19,053 nt of DNA from an uncultured bacterium. GTDB lineage: Bacteria > Bacteroidota > Bacteroidia > Bacteroidales > Bacteroidaceae. Below, one piece after another: positions 8,119 to 15,106 of this stretch. Where the stretch lies: the NCBI GenBank assembly GCA_905214625.1, contig CAJMMQ010000029.1, positions 1-19,053 of the forward strand, written 5' to 3'. Position 1 is the first letter of the stretch, and each line of letters begins with the position of its first letter. Made by a program: the position numbers and the translations under genes. The notes beneath the pieces are model-generated. The model searched no databases and was not told the origin of the DNA. It saw nothing but the letters and a program-made list of their open reading frames with translations.

Positions 8119-8215
8119 GTGTTTCAAAAGGCCGTCTTTTAGTCTCTAAAAGGCCGCATATTGCACGCTAAAAGGCCACCTTTCGCACTGCGAAAGGTGG
8201 CCTTTTGGAAAACAT
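8119..8215. repeat. Palindromic AAAGG/CCTTT repeat array B
   Basis: Between the convergent AraC-type and GH141-like genes. It contains CTTTTAG-TCT-CTAAAAG (8136-8152) and a perfect 16-bp stem, AAAAGGCCACCTTTCG (8170-8185) with CGAAAGGTGGCCTTTT (8191-8206) around a 5-base loop. AAAGGTGGCCTTTTG is shared with 13714-13728. Because each arm ends in A4/T4, the hairpin could terminate transcription from both sides. Confidence 0.8.
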
Positions 8216-8240
8216 CCCTTTTGGTGTCGTTACCTGTTTC

Positions 8241-10031
8241 CTATTTTATTATTTTGAGGTTCTTGCCCGGTCTGTTGTAGCCGAAGCTCTCCTCCGGCAT
8301 CTTGTTGCCGCTTACGGTGTAGCCGTCGGTTGCCTCGTCGAAGTAGATGCAGAACGCCCTGTGGTTTGTTGCGTACGGGGCGGGGTGGGGCATGCTTATC
8401 GTGTTGCCGCTGATAACGGAGCCGGGCTGGTTAGACAGTGTGTAGATGCCGCCGGCATCGTACAGCTGGCGGGCGTAGTCGGTCACGGTGTTGCCCGTTA
8501 TTCGGTTGTTGCGCATGCCGCTTTCGAGCGGCGTCCAGCCCCAGCCCACGCATATTCCGGAGTAGTTTACGTGCGAAACCTCGTTGCCGCTTATCTCTGT
8601 GTCCCTTACGTATCCTGCGCTGACGGCGCCGCAGCCCCAGTCTTCGTTGGCCGCGTCGGTTATCTTGTTGCGCGAAATGGTGAGCCTGTTGCACATGTCT
8701 CCGTCAATGGCAGGGGTATAAGGTATGTGAGTCTCGAAGCCCTGTTCGCCGAACCAGCCCGCCATTATCGCCGTTCCGCCGATGTCGGTGAAGGTGCATC
8801 CCGTTATGTCCGACGAGCTGACGGCGTATGCAAGGTCGACGGCAGTGGCGCCGATGTGGCTGAACGTGCAAGAGCCGAAGCCTATACTGTCGGCAAACTG
8901 TGCCGTAACGGCGGCCTCTGGGCGTGCTATCCATGCCTGGTTTTCAAGCTCCGCCTTGTGGAAGAGGCCCGGTTCGGCCAGCTTGTAACCGTCGATGAAG
9001 CGGAAACCTCCTTGCAGGGTGACGTGCCCCTCGTACAGTGGGCGGCGCCATGCGGAGTGCTCGAAGGCGACGTTATCGAACCTTATGTTGCTGACGTGGC
9101 GCTCGCGCGTGCCGCCGATGGTGACGAGCGTCTCAAGCACGGGCACCGTGATGTCCATCGTGTTGGGGTCCTTGCCGTCTTCGGGATAGTAGTATATGCG
9201 CCCCGAAGGGTAGTCCTGGTACCACTCGCCCGGCTCGTCGAGCAGTTCGAGGGCATTGGTGAGGAAGAACGAAGAACTGCCGCGCTCGCCGTCTATTACG
9301 GGTTGAGGCCACGGATGGGCAAACTCTATCTGGCTTTCGGGCTGGTGGAACCACACCTTCGACAGTCCGTTGCCCATGTCCTTAATCTCCCTTACGCGCA
9401 GTATGGCTATCGCCCAACGCTGGTGCACCACCATTTCGAGCTGCCGCGCGCGGCTCAGGTCGGTCTTGGGCTTGGGTATCGTTATGCTCTCGTCGGTGGT
9501 GTCGAAGGCTTTCATGCGCTCCATCACGCCATAGGCAAACTGCGATGCACGCACGGCCTTGCGTCCGCCGGCCCACAGCTGGCGCGTTTCCACCATGCGG
9601 TTGCCCGCCATCGGTGCATCAGCCACCCACACCTTGCCTCTCACTCCGGCAGGAAGGCGCGGGTCGTCGCTGCCCTTGCGCCAGCCTGTGACAACCGTTC
9701 CGCCGCTGATTACAGCCTTTTCGCCGTCGGCGGAGCGTATTATTGTAGGACTATTGGCCGTTCCGCTGTCCTCGGGACGTATGAACAGGGGCTTGTACAG
9801 GCGGTAAACGCCGCCGCCCATTATGATGTTTATGCCCCCTTCGGCGTTCTTCGAGCCGAGCCTGCGCCACTCCCTCGCCTGTTTGAGGGCCTGTTCCAGC
9901 GTCTTCAGCGGAGCCTCACGGGTGCCTGCCGCCTTGTCGTTGCCGGCGGTCGGGGATATGAATATGTCGCCTGCCGGTGCCGTGAGGTGGCAGCAGAGGG
10001 CGGCTATTACGGTAAAAAACAATTTCTTCAT
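8241..10031 (-). CDS. Secreted right-handed beta-helix enzyme, GH141-like
   Basis: A 596-residue exported protein of the parallel beta-helix (pectate-lyase-like) fold, most like glycoside hydrolase family 141, whose characterised members include an alpha-L-fucosidase from Bacteroides and a clostridial xylanase. MKKLFFTVIAALCCHLTAPAG is a signal peptide with no lipobox. The segment at 23-60 (DIFISPTAGNDKAAGT then APLKTLEQAL) is the standard opening of this fold. Beta-helix rungs with repeated N/S-G-N turns run from about 310 to 580 (ISRNKITD, ISGNEVSH, ITGNTVTD, ISGNTISM, VSGNKM). Asp525 (YDAGGIY) and Asp565 (IYFDE) are conserved-looking acidic residues late in the helix and are candidate catalytic residues. 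It is monocistronic with a strong own promoter. The family assignment is from recall of GH141 sequences. It could instead be a related uncharacterised beta-helix glycosidase. Confidence 0.72.
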   Translation of the reverse strand: MKKLFFTVIAALCCHLTAPAGDIFISPTAGNDKAAGTREAPLKTLEQALKQAREWRRLGSKNAEGGINIIMGGGVYRLYKPLFIRPEDSGTANSPTIIRSADGEKAVISGGTVVTGWRKGSDDPRLPAGVRGKVWVADAPMAGNRMVETRQLWAGGRKAVRASQFAYGVMERMKAFDTTDESITIPKPKTDLSRARQLEMVVHQRWAIAILRVREIKDMGNGLSKVWFHQPESQIEFAHPWPQPVIDGERGSSSFFLTNALELLDEPGEWYQDYPSGRIYYYPEDGKDPNTMDITVPVLETLVTIGGTRERHVSNIRFDNVAFEHSAWRRPLYEGHVTLQGGFRFIDGYKLAEPGLFHKAELENQAWIARPEAAVTAQFADSIGFGSCTFSHIGATAVDLAYAVSSSDITGCTFTDIGGTAIMAGWFGEQGFETHIPYTPAIDGDMCNRLTISRNKITDAANEDWGCGAVSAGYVRDTEISGNEVSHVNYSGICVGWGWTPLESGMRNNRITGNTVTDYARQLYDAGGIYTLSNQPGSVISGNTISMPHPAPYATNHRAFCIYFDEATDGYTVSGNKMPEESFGYNRPGKNLKIIK

Positions 10032-10118
10032 GATTTGATTTATTAGATAAAGGTAATTTAAGATATGTCTGTCCGCCTCGCCCTTGATGTCTGTCGGGCC
10101 GCAGGCCGGTTATTTCTG

Positions 10119-10149
10119 CAAATGTAAGAAAAATCGTCTTAACGGCAAA
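10119..10149 (-). promoter_or_regulatory. Bacteroidetes-type promoter, GH141-like gene
   Basis: On the minus strand -33 TTTG (10149-10146) and -7 TACATTTG (10126-10119) are exactly 19 bases apart. The leader to the ATG at 10031 is about 80 bases. The block, including TAAGAAAAAT and AACGGCAAAA on the plus strand, is nearly shared with the GH31 promoter. Confidence 0.75.
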
Positions 10150-10215
10150 AACTTTGCTCCGTTATTGCACTTGCAGGTCTTATTGAGCCTTGTTGAGGCC
10201 GTGGTATTAAACAAT

Positions 10216-10242
10216 GCGGCGAGGGTTTTGTGCCCCCGCCGC
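10216..10242 (-). terminator. Terminator of the DEAD-box helicase gene
   Basis: GCGGCGAGGG (10216-10225) and CCCCCGCCGC (10233-10242) form a 10-bp GC-rich stem with one A-C mismatch and a 7-base loop. On the minus strand it is followed by ATTGTTTAATA. It lies 36 bases past the helicase stop and isolates the downstream GH141-like gene. Confidence 0.65.
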
Positions 10243-10277
10243 CTCTTAGGTAAATGATAAAGTTTAAGGTATTGTTG

Positions 10278-12161
10278 TTATTTCTTTTTCTTTCGTACAG
10301 CCCATCCCTCCTCGCTGAAGTCGGGTTCGTCGCCCACCAGCTTGGCGTTGTCGTGCCTGAAGAACTGCCGCCAGTCGTCGTTTATGCTGTTGTCGGCCTT
10401 CGGCGCATTGGCTTTTTTCTTCTTTTTGGGACTTTCTTCGGCCTCTCTTGCGCGGCGCTTCGACTTCTTTTCAAACCTCTCGAAGCCTCCATCCTTAGGC
10501 TCTCTGCGCTTTCTGCCTCGGCCTTTTCCGCCGTCTTCGGCATCGTTGCAGCGCACGTCGCGTCCCTTATACGTAGTTCCGTCGAGCGCGTCCATCACCT
10601 TTTCTGCGTCCTCTTCGGGCACTTCGATATACGACATCTTGCTAAGCAGGTCGATGTTGCCCACCTCCTGGCGGCCCTTCATGTGCTTGTTGATAAACTG
10701 CATAATCTCTCCGGGATAGAATCCGTCGGCCTTTCCGAGGTTGATAAACAGGCGGCGGTAGCCCTCCTCGGCCTTTCGGCTGCGCTTGCGGCCGTCGTCT
10801 TTGCGGTCTTTCTTGCGGCTTTCGCCCTGCGCCTGCACCTTTCCTATCTCGGGAGCGTCGGCATAATAGGCAAGGAACTTGCCGAACTCAACGCTCACAA
10901 TCTTCTTTATGAGGTCTTCCTTGTCGATATATTCAAAGTAACGGTTGATGTCTTCCATGAACGGAGCTATCTCTTCCTCGTTCACGTCGGTCTTAACTAT
11001 CTGGTCCATCACCTTGTAGAGCTGCTTCTTGCATATCTCCTGGGCCGACGGCATGACGCCCTCGACAAACTTCTTGCCGATGGTTTTCTCTATGGCGCGC
11101 ATCTTGGAGCGCTCTCGCGAGTGTATTATTGATATCGAGGTGCCCTTCTTTCCGGCGCGTCCTGTTCGTCCGCTGCGGTGGGTGTAGCTCTCTATGTCGT
11201 CGGGCAGACCGAAGTTTATTACGTGCGTAAGGTCGTCAACGTCGAGTCCGCGGGCAGCCACGTCGGTGGCCACGAGCAGCTGTGTCATGTGCTGGCGGAA
11301 CTTCTGCATGGTTAGGTCGCGCTGCTGCTGCGACAGGTCTCCGTGCAGAGATTCGGCGTTGTAGCCGTCGTGTATCAGCTTGTCGGCTATCTCCTGCGTC
11401 TCGCGTTTTGTGCGGCAGAAGATAATGGCGAATATTTTCGGGAAGTAGTCTACCACGCGTTTCAGCGCCAGATACTTGTCCTTGGCGTTCACCATGTAGT
11501 ATATGTGGTTTACGTGCTCGGCCCCTTCGTTGCGGCTTCCCACCACAATCTCCTTCGGGTCGTGCAGATAGTTGCGTGCAATCTTCTCTATTTCCTTGCT
11601 CATAGTGGCCGAGAAGAGCAGCGTGTTGCGGTCTTCAGGCACGCCTTCGAGTATCTCGTCGATGCTCTCGGAGAAGCCCATGTTGAGCATTTCGTCGGCT
11701 TCGTCGAGCACAACGTTCCTCACTGCGTCGAGCTTGGCCACTCCGCGGTTCATCAGGTCGATAAGGCGGCCGGGCGTGGCCACTATTATCTGTGCCCCGT
11801 GGCGCAGCGACTTTATCTGGTTTTCGATAGAAGTGCCGCCGTATACGGGCACGATGTTGATGCCGTCGATGTATTTGGCAAAGTCTTTCAGGTCGTCGGC
11901 TATCTGCAGGCACAGCTCCCTGGTGGGGCTGAGGATGAGCGCCTGTGTCTGGCGCACACGCGAGTCGGTGCGCTGCAGCACCGGAATGCCGAACGCGGCC
12001 GTCTTGCCCGTACCCGTCTGGGCCAGTGCAATTACGTCGTTTCTGTTACCAAGTAAATAAGGGATTACTTCTTCCTGTACGGGCATGGGATGTTCAAAGC
12101 CCAGCTCCTCAATAGCGCGGCGAATCTCTTCGCTTACGCCTAATTCTTCAAATGTCTTCAA
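10278..12161 (-). CDS. deaD: DEAD-box RNA helicase with DbpA-type RNA-binding domain (CsdA/DeaD)
   Basis: A 627-residue ATP-dependent RNA helicase, probably acting in ribosome assembly and mRNA turnover, especially in the cold. All motifs are present: Q motif (PMPVQ, 25-29), I (AQTGTGKT, 47-54), Ia (PTREL), Ib (TPGR), II (DEAD, 153-156), III (SAT, 184-186), IV (IIFCRTK), V (ATDVAARGLD, 298-307) and VI (HRSGRTGRAG, 328-337). After a basic linker comes a DbpA/CsdA RNA-binding domain at about 467-540 (RRLFINLGKADGFYPGEI), then a Lys/Arg-rich disordered tail ending RKKKK. I place the start at a TTG (12161): KTFEELGVS follows directly, as in homologues that begin MKTFEELG. A promoter lies just upstream, and the longer in-frame ATG at 12236 would fall upstream of that promoter. 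Function is secure. The start is an inference. Confidence 0.93.
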   Translation of the reverse strand: MKTFEELGVSEEIRRAIEELGFEHPMPVQEEVIPYLLGNRNDVIALAQTGTGKTAAFGIPVLQRTDSRVRQTQALILSPTRELCLQIADDLKDFAKYIDGINIVPVYGGTSIENQIKSLRHGAQIIVATPGRLIDLMNRGVAKLDAVRNVVLDEADEMLNMGFSESIDEILEGVPEDRNTLLFSATMSKEIEKIARNYLHDPKEIVVGSRNEGAEHVNHIYYMVNAKDKYLALKRVVDYFPKIFAIIFCRTKRETQEIADKLIHDGYNAESLHGDLSQQQRDLTMQKFRQHMTQLLVATDVAARGLDVDDLTHVINFGLPDDIESYTHRSGRTGRAGKKGTSISIIHSRERSKMRAIEKTIGKKFVEGVMPSAQEICKKQLYKVMDQIVKTDVNEEEIAPFMEDINRYFEYIDKEDLIKKIVSVEFGKFLAYYADAPEIGKVQAQGESRKKDRKDDGRKRSRKAEEGYRRLFINLGKADGFYPGEIMQFINKHMKGRQEVGNIDLLSKMSYIEVPEEDAEKVMDALDGTTYKGRDVRCNDAEDGGKGRGRKRREPKDGGFERFEKKSKRRAREAEESPKKKKKANAPKADNSINDDWRQFFRHDNAKLVGDEPDFSEEGWAVRKKKK

Positions 12162-12183
12162 ATTAATTATAATTAATGCGGTG

Positions 12184-12214
12184 CAAAGATACGAAATAAA
12201 TGAATAAAGCACAA
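12184..12214 (-). promoter_or_regulatory. Promoter of the DEAD-box helicase gene
   Basis: On the minus strand TATCTTTG (12191-12184) is a perfect -7 box, with TTG (12214-12212) 20 bases upstream as -33. Transcription should start about 15-20 bases before the TTG at 12161, giving a very short leader and ruling out the ATG at 12236 for this transcript. Confidence 0.65.
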
Positions 12215-12326
12215 TGAATAATGAAAAATCTTGCATCTTTTATGCTGAAATGTCAGCCGTGCCGCAGGCCTTTGACGCATGGAAACGTTACATGATGAAG
12301 GATGAAAGAGGTTTTATGAAATTTAA

Positions 12327-12347
12327 TATTCACTTTTTTTGTGAATA
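12327..12347 (+). promoter_or_regulatory. Candidate HigA operator palindrome
   Basis: TATTCAC (12327-12333) and GTGAATA (12341-12347) form a perfect 7-bp inverted repeat around seven T's. It overlaps the -33 TTTG of the higBA promoter, where a bound antitoxin would block RNA polymerase. An operator role is inferred from position and symmetry. Confidence 0.55.
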
Positions 12348-12368
12348 GGATAATATGTGTTATCTTTG
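12338..12368 (+). promoter_or_regulatory. Promoter of the higB-higA operon
   Basis: -33 TTTG (12338-12341) and -7 TATCTTTG (12361-12368) are separated by 19 bases, an exact consensus match. The leader to the higB ATG at 12478 is about 100 bases. Confidence 0.7.
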
Positions 12369-12477
12369 CCGTTGGATAGAGATTGCTTCCACACTTACGC
12401 CTGAGTTATGGCAGTGTTGCCGCTGTTTACAGGGCTGCATGGACGAATTGGTGTGGAGAGGTGTCTGGTTTGAATTT

Positions 12478-12798
12478 ATGAAAATAAACTTTGAAAAAGA
12501 TTATCTGCGCGAGCTTTACGAAAAGGGAAAGGCTCAGGACAAGAAACACAGGTTTCAGCCGCAGGTTGTCAGGGGCTACGTGAAGTGCGTCAGGGTGCTG
12601 TACAAGGCACGGCGCATAGAAGACCTGTTTCCGTTCAGGTCGCTCAATTATGAAAAACTGCAGGGTGACAAGAAGGGACTTTCGTCGGTTAGAATAAACA
12701 ACCAGTACCGGCTTGAGTTCAGGGAGATAGCCTCGGCAGATGACAGCGCAGTGATTGAGATATGCTCTTTGACAGACATTACTAATCATTATAAATAG
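12478..12798 (+). CDS. higB: HigB-family mRNA interferase toxin
   Basis: A 106-residue RelE/ParE-superfamily toxin of the HigB (plasmid maintenance killer) group, expected to cleave mRNA on the ribosome when not bound by its antitoxin. Visible family features are the N-terminal strand MKINFEKDYLRELYEKGK, HRFQPQVVRGY (24-34), the core SLNYEKLQGDKKGLSSVRIN (55-74), QYRLEF (76-81) and the C-terminal ITNHYK with His104. Basic residues around Arg72, Arg78 and His104 are candidates for RNA contact. The ATG at 12478 is used because family members begin MKI; the longer in-frame start at 12355 lies inside the promoter. The toxin gene precedes the antitoxin gene, the usual order for hig loci, with a 9-base gap to higA. 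Confidence 0.9.
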   Translation: MKINFEKDYLRELYEKGKAQDKKHRFQPQVVRGYVKCVRVLYKARRIEDLFPFRSLNYEKLQGDKKGLSSVRINNQYRLEFREIASADDSAVIEICSLTDITNHYK

Positions 12799-12807
12799 AC
12801 AAGACAA

Positions 12808-13119
12808 ATGGATGAGTTGGCAACACCGTTCAGTCCGGTGCATCCGGGCGAACTGATAAAGGACGAACTGGAGTGCAGACAGCTGTCGCAGAAGTTGGTG
12901 GCAGAGCGTCTGGGCCTGCCTTACACGGCATTCAACGAGGTGCTTAACGGCAAGCGGCCCGTAACAACCGACCTTGCGCTGGTGCTTGAGGCCGCTCTCG
13001 GCATTCCGGCATATATACTTGTGGGCATGCAGAGCGACTATAACCTGCAGGTGGCAAGGGAGGACAAGAAGCTGGCAAAGAGGTTGGCGGAGATTAGAAA
13101 GGCCGCTGCGTTGCTGTAA
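12808..13119 (+). CDS. higA: HigA-family antitoxin (XRE-type HTH)
   Basis: A 103-residue antitoxin that should neutralise HigB and repress the operon. The family opening HPGELIKDEL (12-21) is followed by an XRE helix-turn-helix at about 27-58, with QKLVAERLGLPYTAFNEVLN as the recognition core, then GKRPVTTDLALVLEAALGIPA and the IL-GMQ-YNL segment (70-80) that corresponds to the WLNLQ-YDL block of HigA proteins. A C-terminal charged helix follows. It starts 9 bases after the toxin stop and ends 21 bases before the LOG-family gene. The likely DNA target is the palindrome at 12327-12347. Confidence 0.9.
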   Translation: MDELATPFSPVHPGELIKDELECRQLSQKLVAERLGLPYTAFNEVLNGKRPVTTDLALVLEAALGIPAYILVGMQSDYNLQVAREDKKLAKRLAEIRKAAALL

Positions 13120-13140
13120 ACCGATAATTATTTTAAGACA

Positions 13141-13674
13141 ATGAAGATAGCAGTTTTTTGTTCGGCAAATTCAAATCTTGACCCCGACTTCTTCACAATG
13201 ACCGAAGAACTGGGACGATGGATGGGTGAAAACGGGCATACGCTGGTGTTCGGCGGATGCAACCTGGGACTTATGGAGTGTGTGGCTAAGGCCGTGCACG
13301 AGGCCGGGGGAACTACCATTGGCGTGGTGCCGATGATTATTGAGAAAGGCGGAAGGGTGTCCGACCATGTTGACGTGAAGATGATGTGCGACAACCTGAG
13401 CGACCGCAAGGACCTCATGCTGGCACAATGCGACGTGGCCGTTGCGCTGCCGGGCGGCGTGGGCACGCTCGACGAGATATTCACCATCGTTGCGTCGGCG
13501 TCAATAGGCTATCACGGCAAGCCCGTGATACTATATAACATGAAGGGTTTCTGGAACTCTCTCCTTGCCATGCTCGACGACTTGAAGGGCAAGGGAGTGA
13601 TACGCAGCGGCTTCGACAAGACGCTGATGACGGCCGACAGCTTGGACGAACTGAAGGCATTGCTAACGCGCTGA
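13141..13674 (+). CDS. LOG-family nucleoside 5'-monophosphate phosphoribohydrolase
   Basis: A 177-residue Rossmann-like protein of the LOG (TIGR00730) family, which hydrolyses the N-glycosidic bond of nucleoside 5'-monophosphates such as AMP or cytokinin ribotides, releasing the base and ribose 5-phosphate. The two hallmark segments are present: GGCNLGLMECVAKA (38-51), a variant of the usual GG..GLMG, and the catalytic PGGVGTLDE (104-112) with Glu112. Arg89 in DRKDLM (88-93) is the expected phosphate-binding arginine. The short length fits the type I LOG subgroup. The gene begins 21 bases after higA with no promoter visible between them, so it is probably transcribed with the toxin-antitoxin pair. 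Whether it has a role linked to that system is unknown. Its natural substrate is not deducible. Confidence 0.88.
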   Translation: MKIAVFCSANSNLDPDFFTMTEELGRWMGENGHTLVFGGCNLGLMECVAKAVHEAGGTTIGVVPMIIEKGGRVSDHVDVKMMCDNLSDRKDLMLAQCDVAVALPGGVGTLDEIFTIVASASIGYHGKPVILYNMKGFWNSLLAMLDDLKGKGVIRSGFDKTLMTADSLDELKALLTR

Positions 13675-13683
13675 CAGTCAGAC

Positions 13684-13782
13684 GTTTTCCGAAAGGCCAC
13701 CTTTTAGCCCCTAAAAGGTGGCCTTTTGCAGTGTAAAACATGGCCTTTTGCAACGCGAAATGCCACCTTTCAGAAAACGGCC
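13684..13782. repeat. Palindromic AAAGG/CCTTT repeat array C
   Basis: Between the convergent LOG and DAACS genes. AAAGGCCACCTTTTAG (13692-13707) pairs perfectly with CTAAAAGGTGGCCTTT (13711-13726) over a 3-base loop. GGCCTTTTGCAACGC (13742-13756) is an exact copy of 2703-2717. A half-unit GCCACCTTTCAG follows at 13762-13773. The array ends about 60 bases before a separate conventional terminator. Confidence 0.8.
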
Positions 13783-13844
13783 TGTATCATTATGATATAT
13801 TATGCGTGCCGTTCGGCTTTTTTATATAAGTTCAGACATAAATA

Positions 13845-13880
13845 AAAAGGCATTTTTCCGCAAGCGGAAAAATGCCTTTT
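13845..13880. terminator. Strong bidirectional intrinsic terminator
   Basis: AAAAGGCATTTTTCCGC (13845-13861) and GCGGAAAAATGCCTTTT (13864-13880) are perfect complements, forming a 16-bp stem with a CAAG loop and A/T tracts on both flanks. It sits between the convergent LOG gene (+) and DAACS gene (-) and can serve both. Confidence 0.9.
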
Positions 13881-13903
13881 ATTAATCCTTGATATATGTT
13901 CCG

Positions 13904-15106
13904 TTATTCCGTCGGTGCGTTGTCAGCAGCCGTTGCGGCGGCCTTTTTGTTCGGCTTGAACATCTTGTCCACTACCAGCGCTATGGCTCCGTCGCCCGTA
14001 ACGTTACATGCCGTGCCGAAGCTGTCCATGGCAATGTAGAGCGCAATCATAAGTGCCTGCTGCTCGGTGTTGAACCCCAGTATTGAGGCGAGCGGTCCGA
14101 GAGCCGCCATGATGCTTCCTCCCGGCACGCCTGGAGCTGCCACCATTACGATGCCGAGCATCATTATGAAGTGGATGAACACGGGCAGCGAGTGGGGTAT
14201 GCCCTCAAGCATGCACAGCGTAAGCGCACAGGCCGTTATCTTCAGCGTAGAGCCCGACATGTGGATTGTGGCGCACAGGGGCACCACGAACGACGCTATG
14301 TCGTTCCTCACGCCGTTCTTCAGCGTCTGGCGCAGCGACACCGGTATGGTTGCGGCCGACGACGACGTGCCGAGGGCGGTGAAGTAGGCCGGCAGCATGT
14401 TGATGAGCAGCCTCAGAGGGTTGCGCCTTACCACGGCTCCCGCTATGACATACTGGTAAAGAAGTACAAAGATATGCAGGGCGAAGATTACAACTATAAT
14501 CTTGGCGAACACCGTCATGATGCGCATGGCGTCGCCCTTCATCGTCATATCAAGGAATATGCCGAAGATAAAGAGCGGCAACAGCGGCACCACCGCCACG
14601 GCTATGGTCTTGGTGATTACCTCCTTCAGCTCCATGAAGGCGTTTTTAAGGGTGGGCGTGTTGCTGTAGGCTATGCACAGGCCCATGAGGAACGAGAACA
14701 CCAGCGCGCTCATGACGTCGGCCATAGGCGGTATGGTTATCTCGAAATAAGGAGCAGTTCCCTCCGGCTTCACAACGGAGCTGAAGTCGGAAACCGACGA
14801 AATCATCGACGGAAACAGGCTCGTTCCCACGCCATACGACAGCACTCCCGTGAGCACCGTGTCGGCGTAAGCTATGGCTACCGTGGCCAGCAGCAGCTTG
14901 CCCGCGCCCTTGCCTATGTCGGCAATGGCAGGAGTAACCAGACCGATGATTATCAGCGGAATAACAAAGTTGAGAAACTGGCTGAACACGGCGTTGAAGG
15001 TTACGAACACCCTTACCACCGGCAGGCTGAGAACGTTGCCCAGCGCTATGCCAAGAGCTATCGCTATGATAACCCTTGGCAGCAGTCCCAGCTTTATCTT
15101 TTTCAT
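13904..15106 (-). CDS. Dicarboxylate/amino acid:cation symporter (DAACS) family transporter
   Basis: A 400-residue inner-membrane Na+ or H+-coupled symporter of the glutamate-transporter fold. Hydrophobic segments run throughout. The serine-rich hairpin HP1 is ALGTSSSAATIP (244-255), the unwound helix-7 motif is HMSGST (282-287, in place of NMDGT), HP2 is APGVPGGSIMAALG (324-337), and helix 8 is AMDSFGTACNVTGD (359-372). In acidic amino-acid carriers the helix-8 motif reads D..RT..N..GD; here the arginine is Gly364, so a neutral or otherwise atypical substrate is more likely. The ATG shares its A with the flavodiiron stop codon, indicating translational coupling. The gene ends just before a strong terminator. 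The extended Ala-rich C-terminus has no known role. Confidence 0.87.
   Translation of the reverse strand: MKKIKLGLLPRVIIAIALGIALGNVLSLPVVRVFVTFNAVFSQFLNFVIPLIIIGLVTPAIADIGKGAGKLLLATVAIAYADTVLTGVLSYGVGTSLFPSMISSVSDFSSVVKPEGTAPYFEITIPPMADVMSALVFSFLMGLCIAYSNTPTLKNAFMELKEVITKTIAVAVVPLLPLFIFGIFLDMTMKGDAMRIMTVFAKIIVVIFALHIFVLLYQYVIAGAVVRRNPLRLLINMLPAYFTALGTSSSAATIPVSLRQTLKNGVRNDIASFVVPLCATIHMSGSTLKITACALTLCMLEGIPHSLPVFIHFIMMLGIVMVAAPGVPGGSIMAALGPLASILGFNTEQQALMIALYIAMDSFGTACNVTGDGAIALVVDKMFKPNKKAAATAADNAPTE

Noticed and set aside
8119..8215. CRISPR-like array
   Set aside because: The repeats are palindromic and irregularly spaced, with no unique spacers of constant length and no cas genes nearby.
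68..10031. Polysaccharide utilisation locus
   Set aside because: Two glycan-active enzymes are present, but there are no SusC/SusD genes or hybrid two-component or ECF regulators, and the efflux operon lies between them.
8205..10046. 613-codon open frame on the plus strand opposite the GH141-like gene
   Set aside because: It is a composition-driven shadow. The opposite strand has a signal peptide, beta-helix repeats and a consensus promoter.
12355..12477. N-terminal 41-residue extension of HigB
   Set aside because: The earlier ATG lies within the promoter, the added sequence is Cys/Trp-rich and unlike the family, and HigB homologues start at the MKI position.
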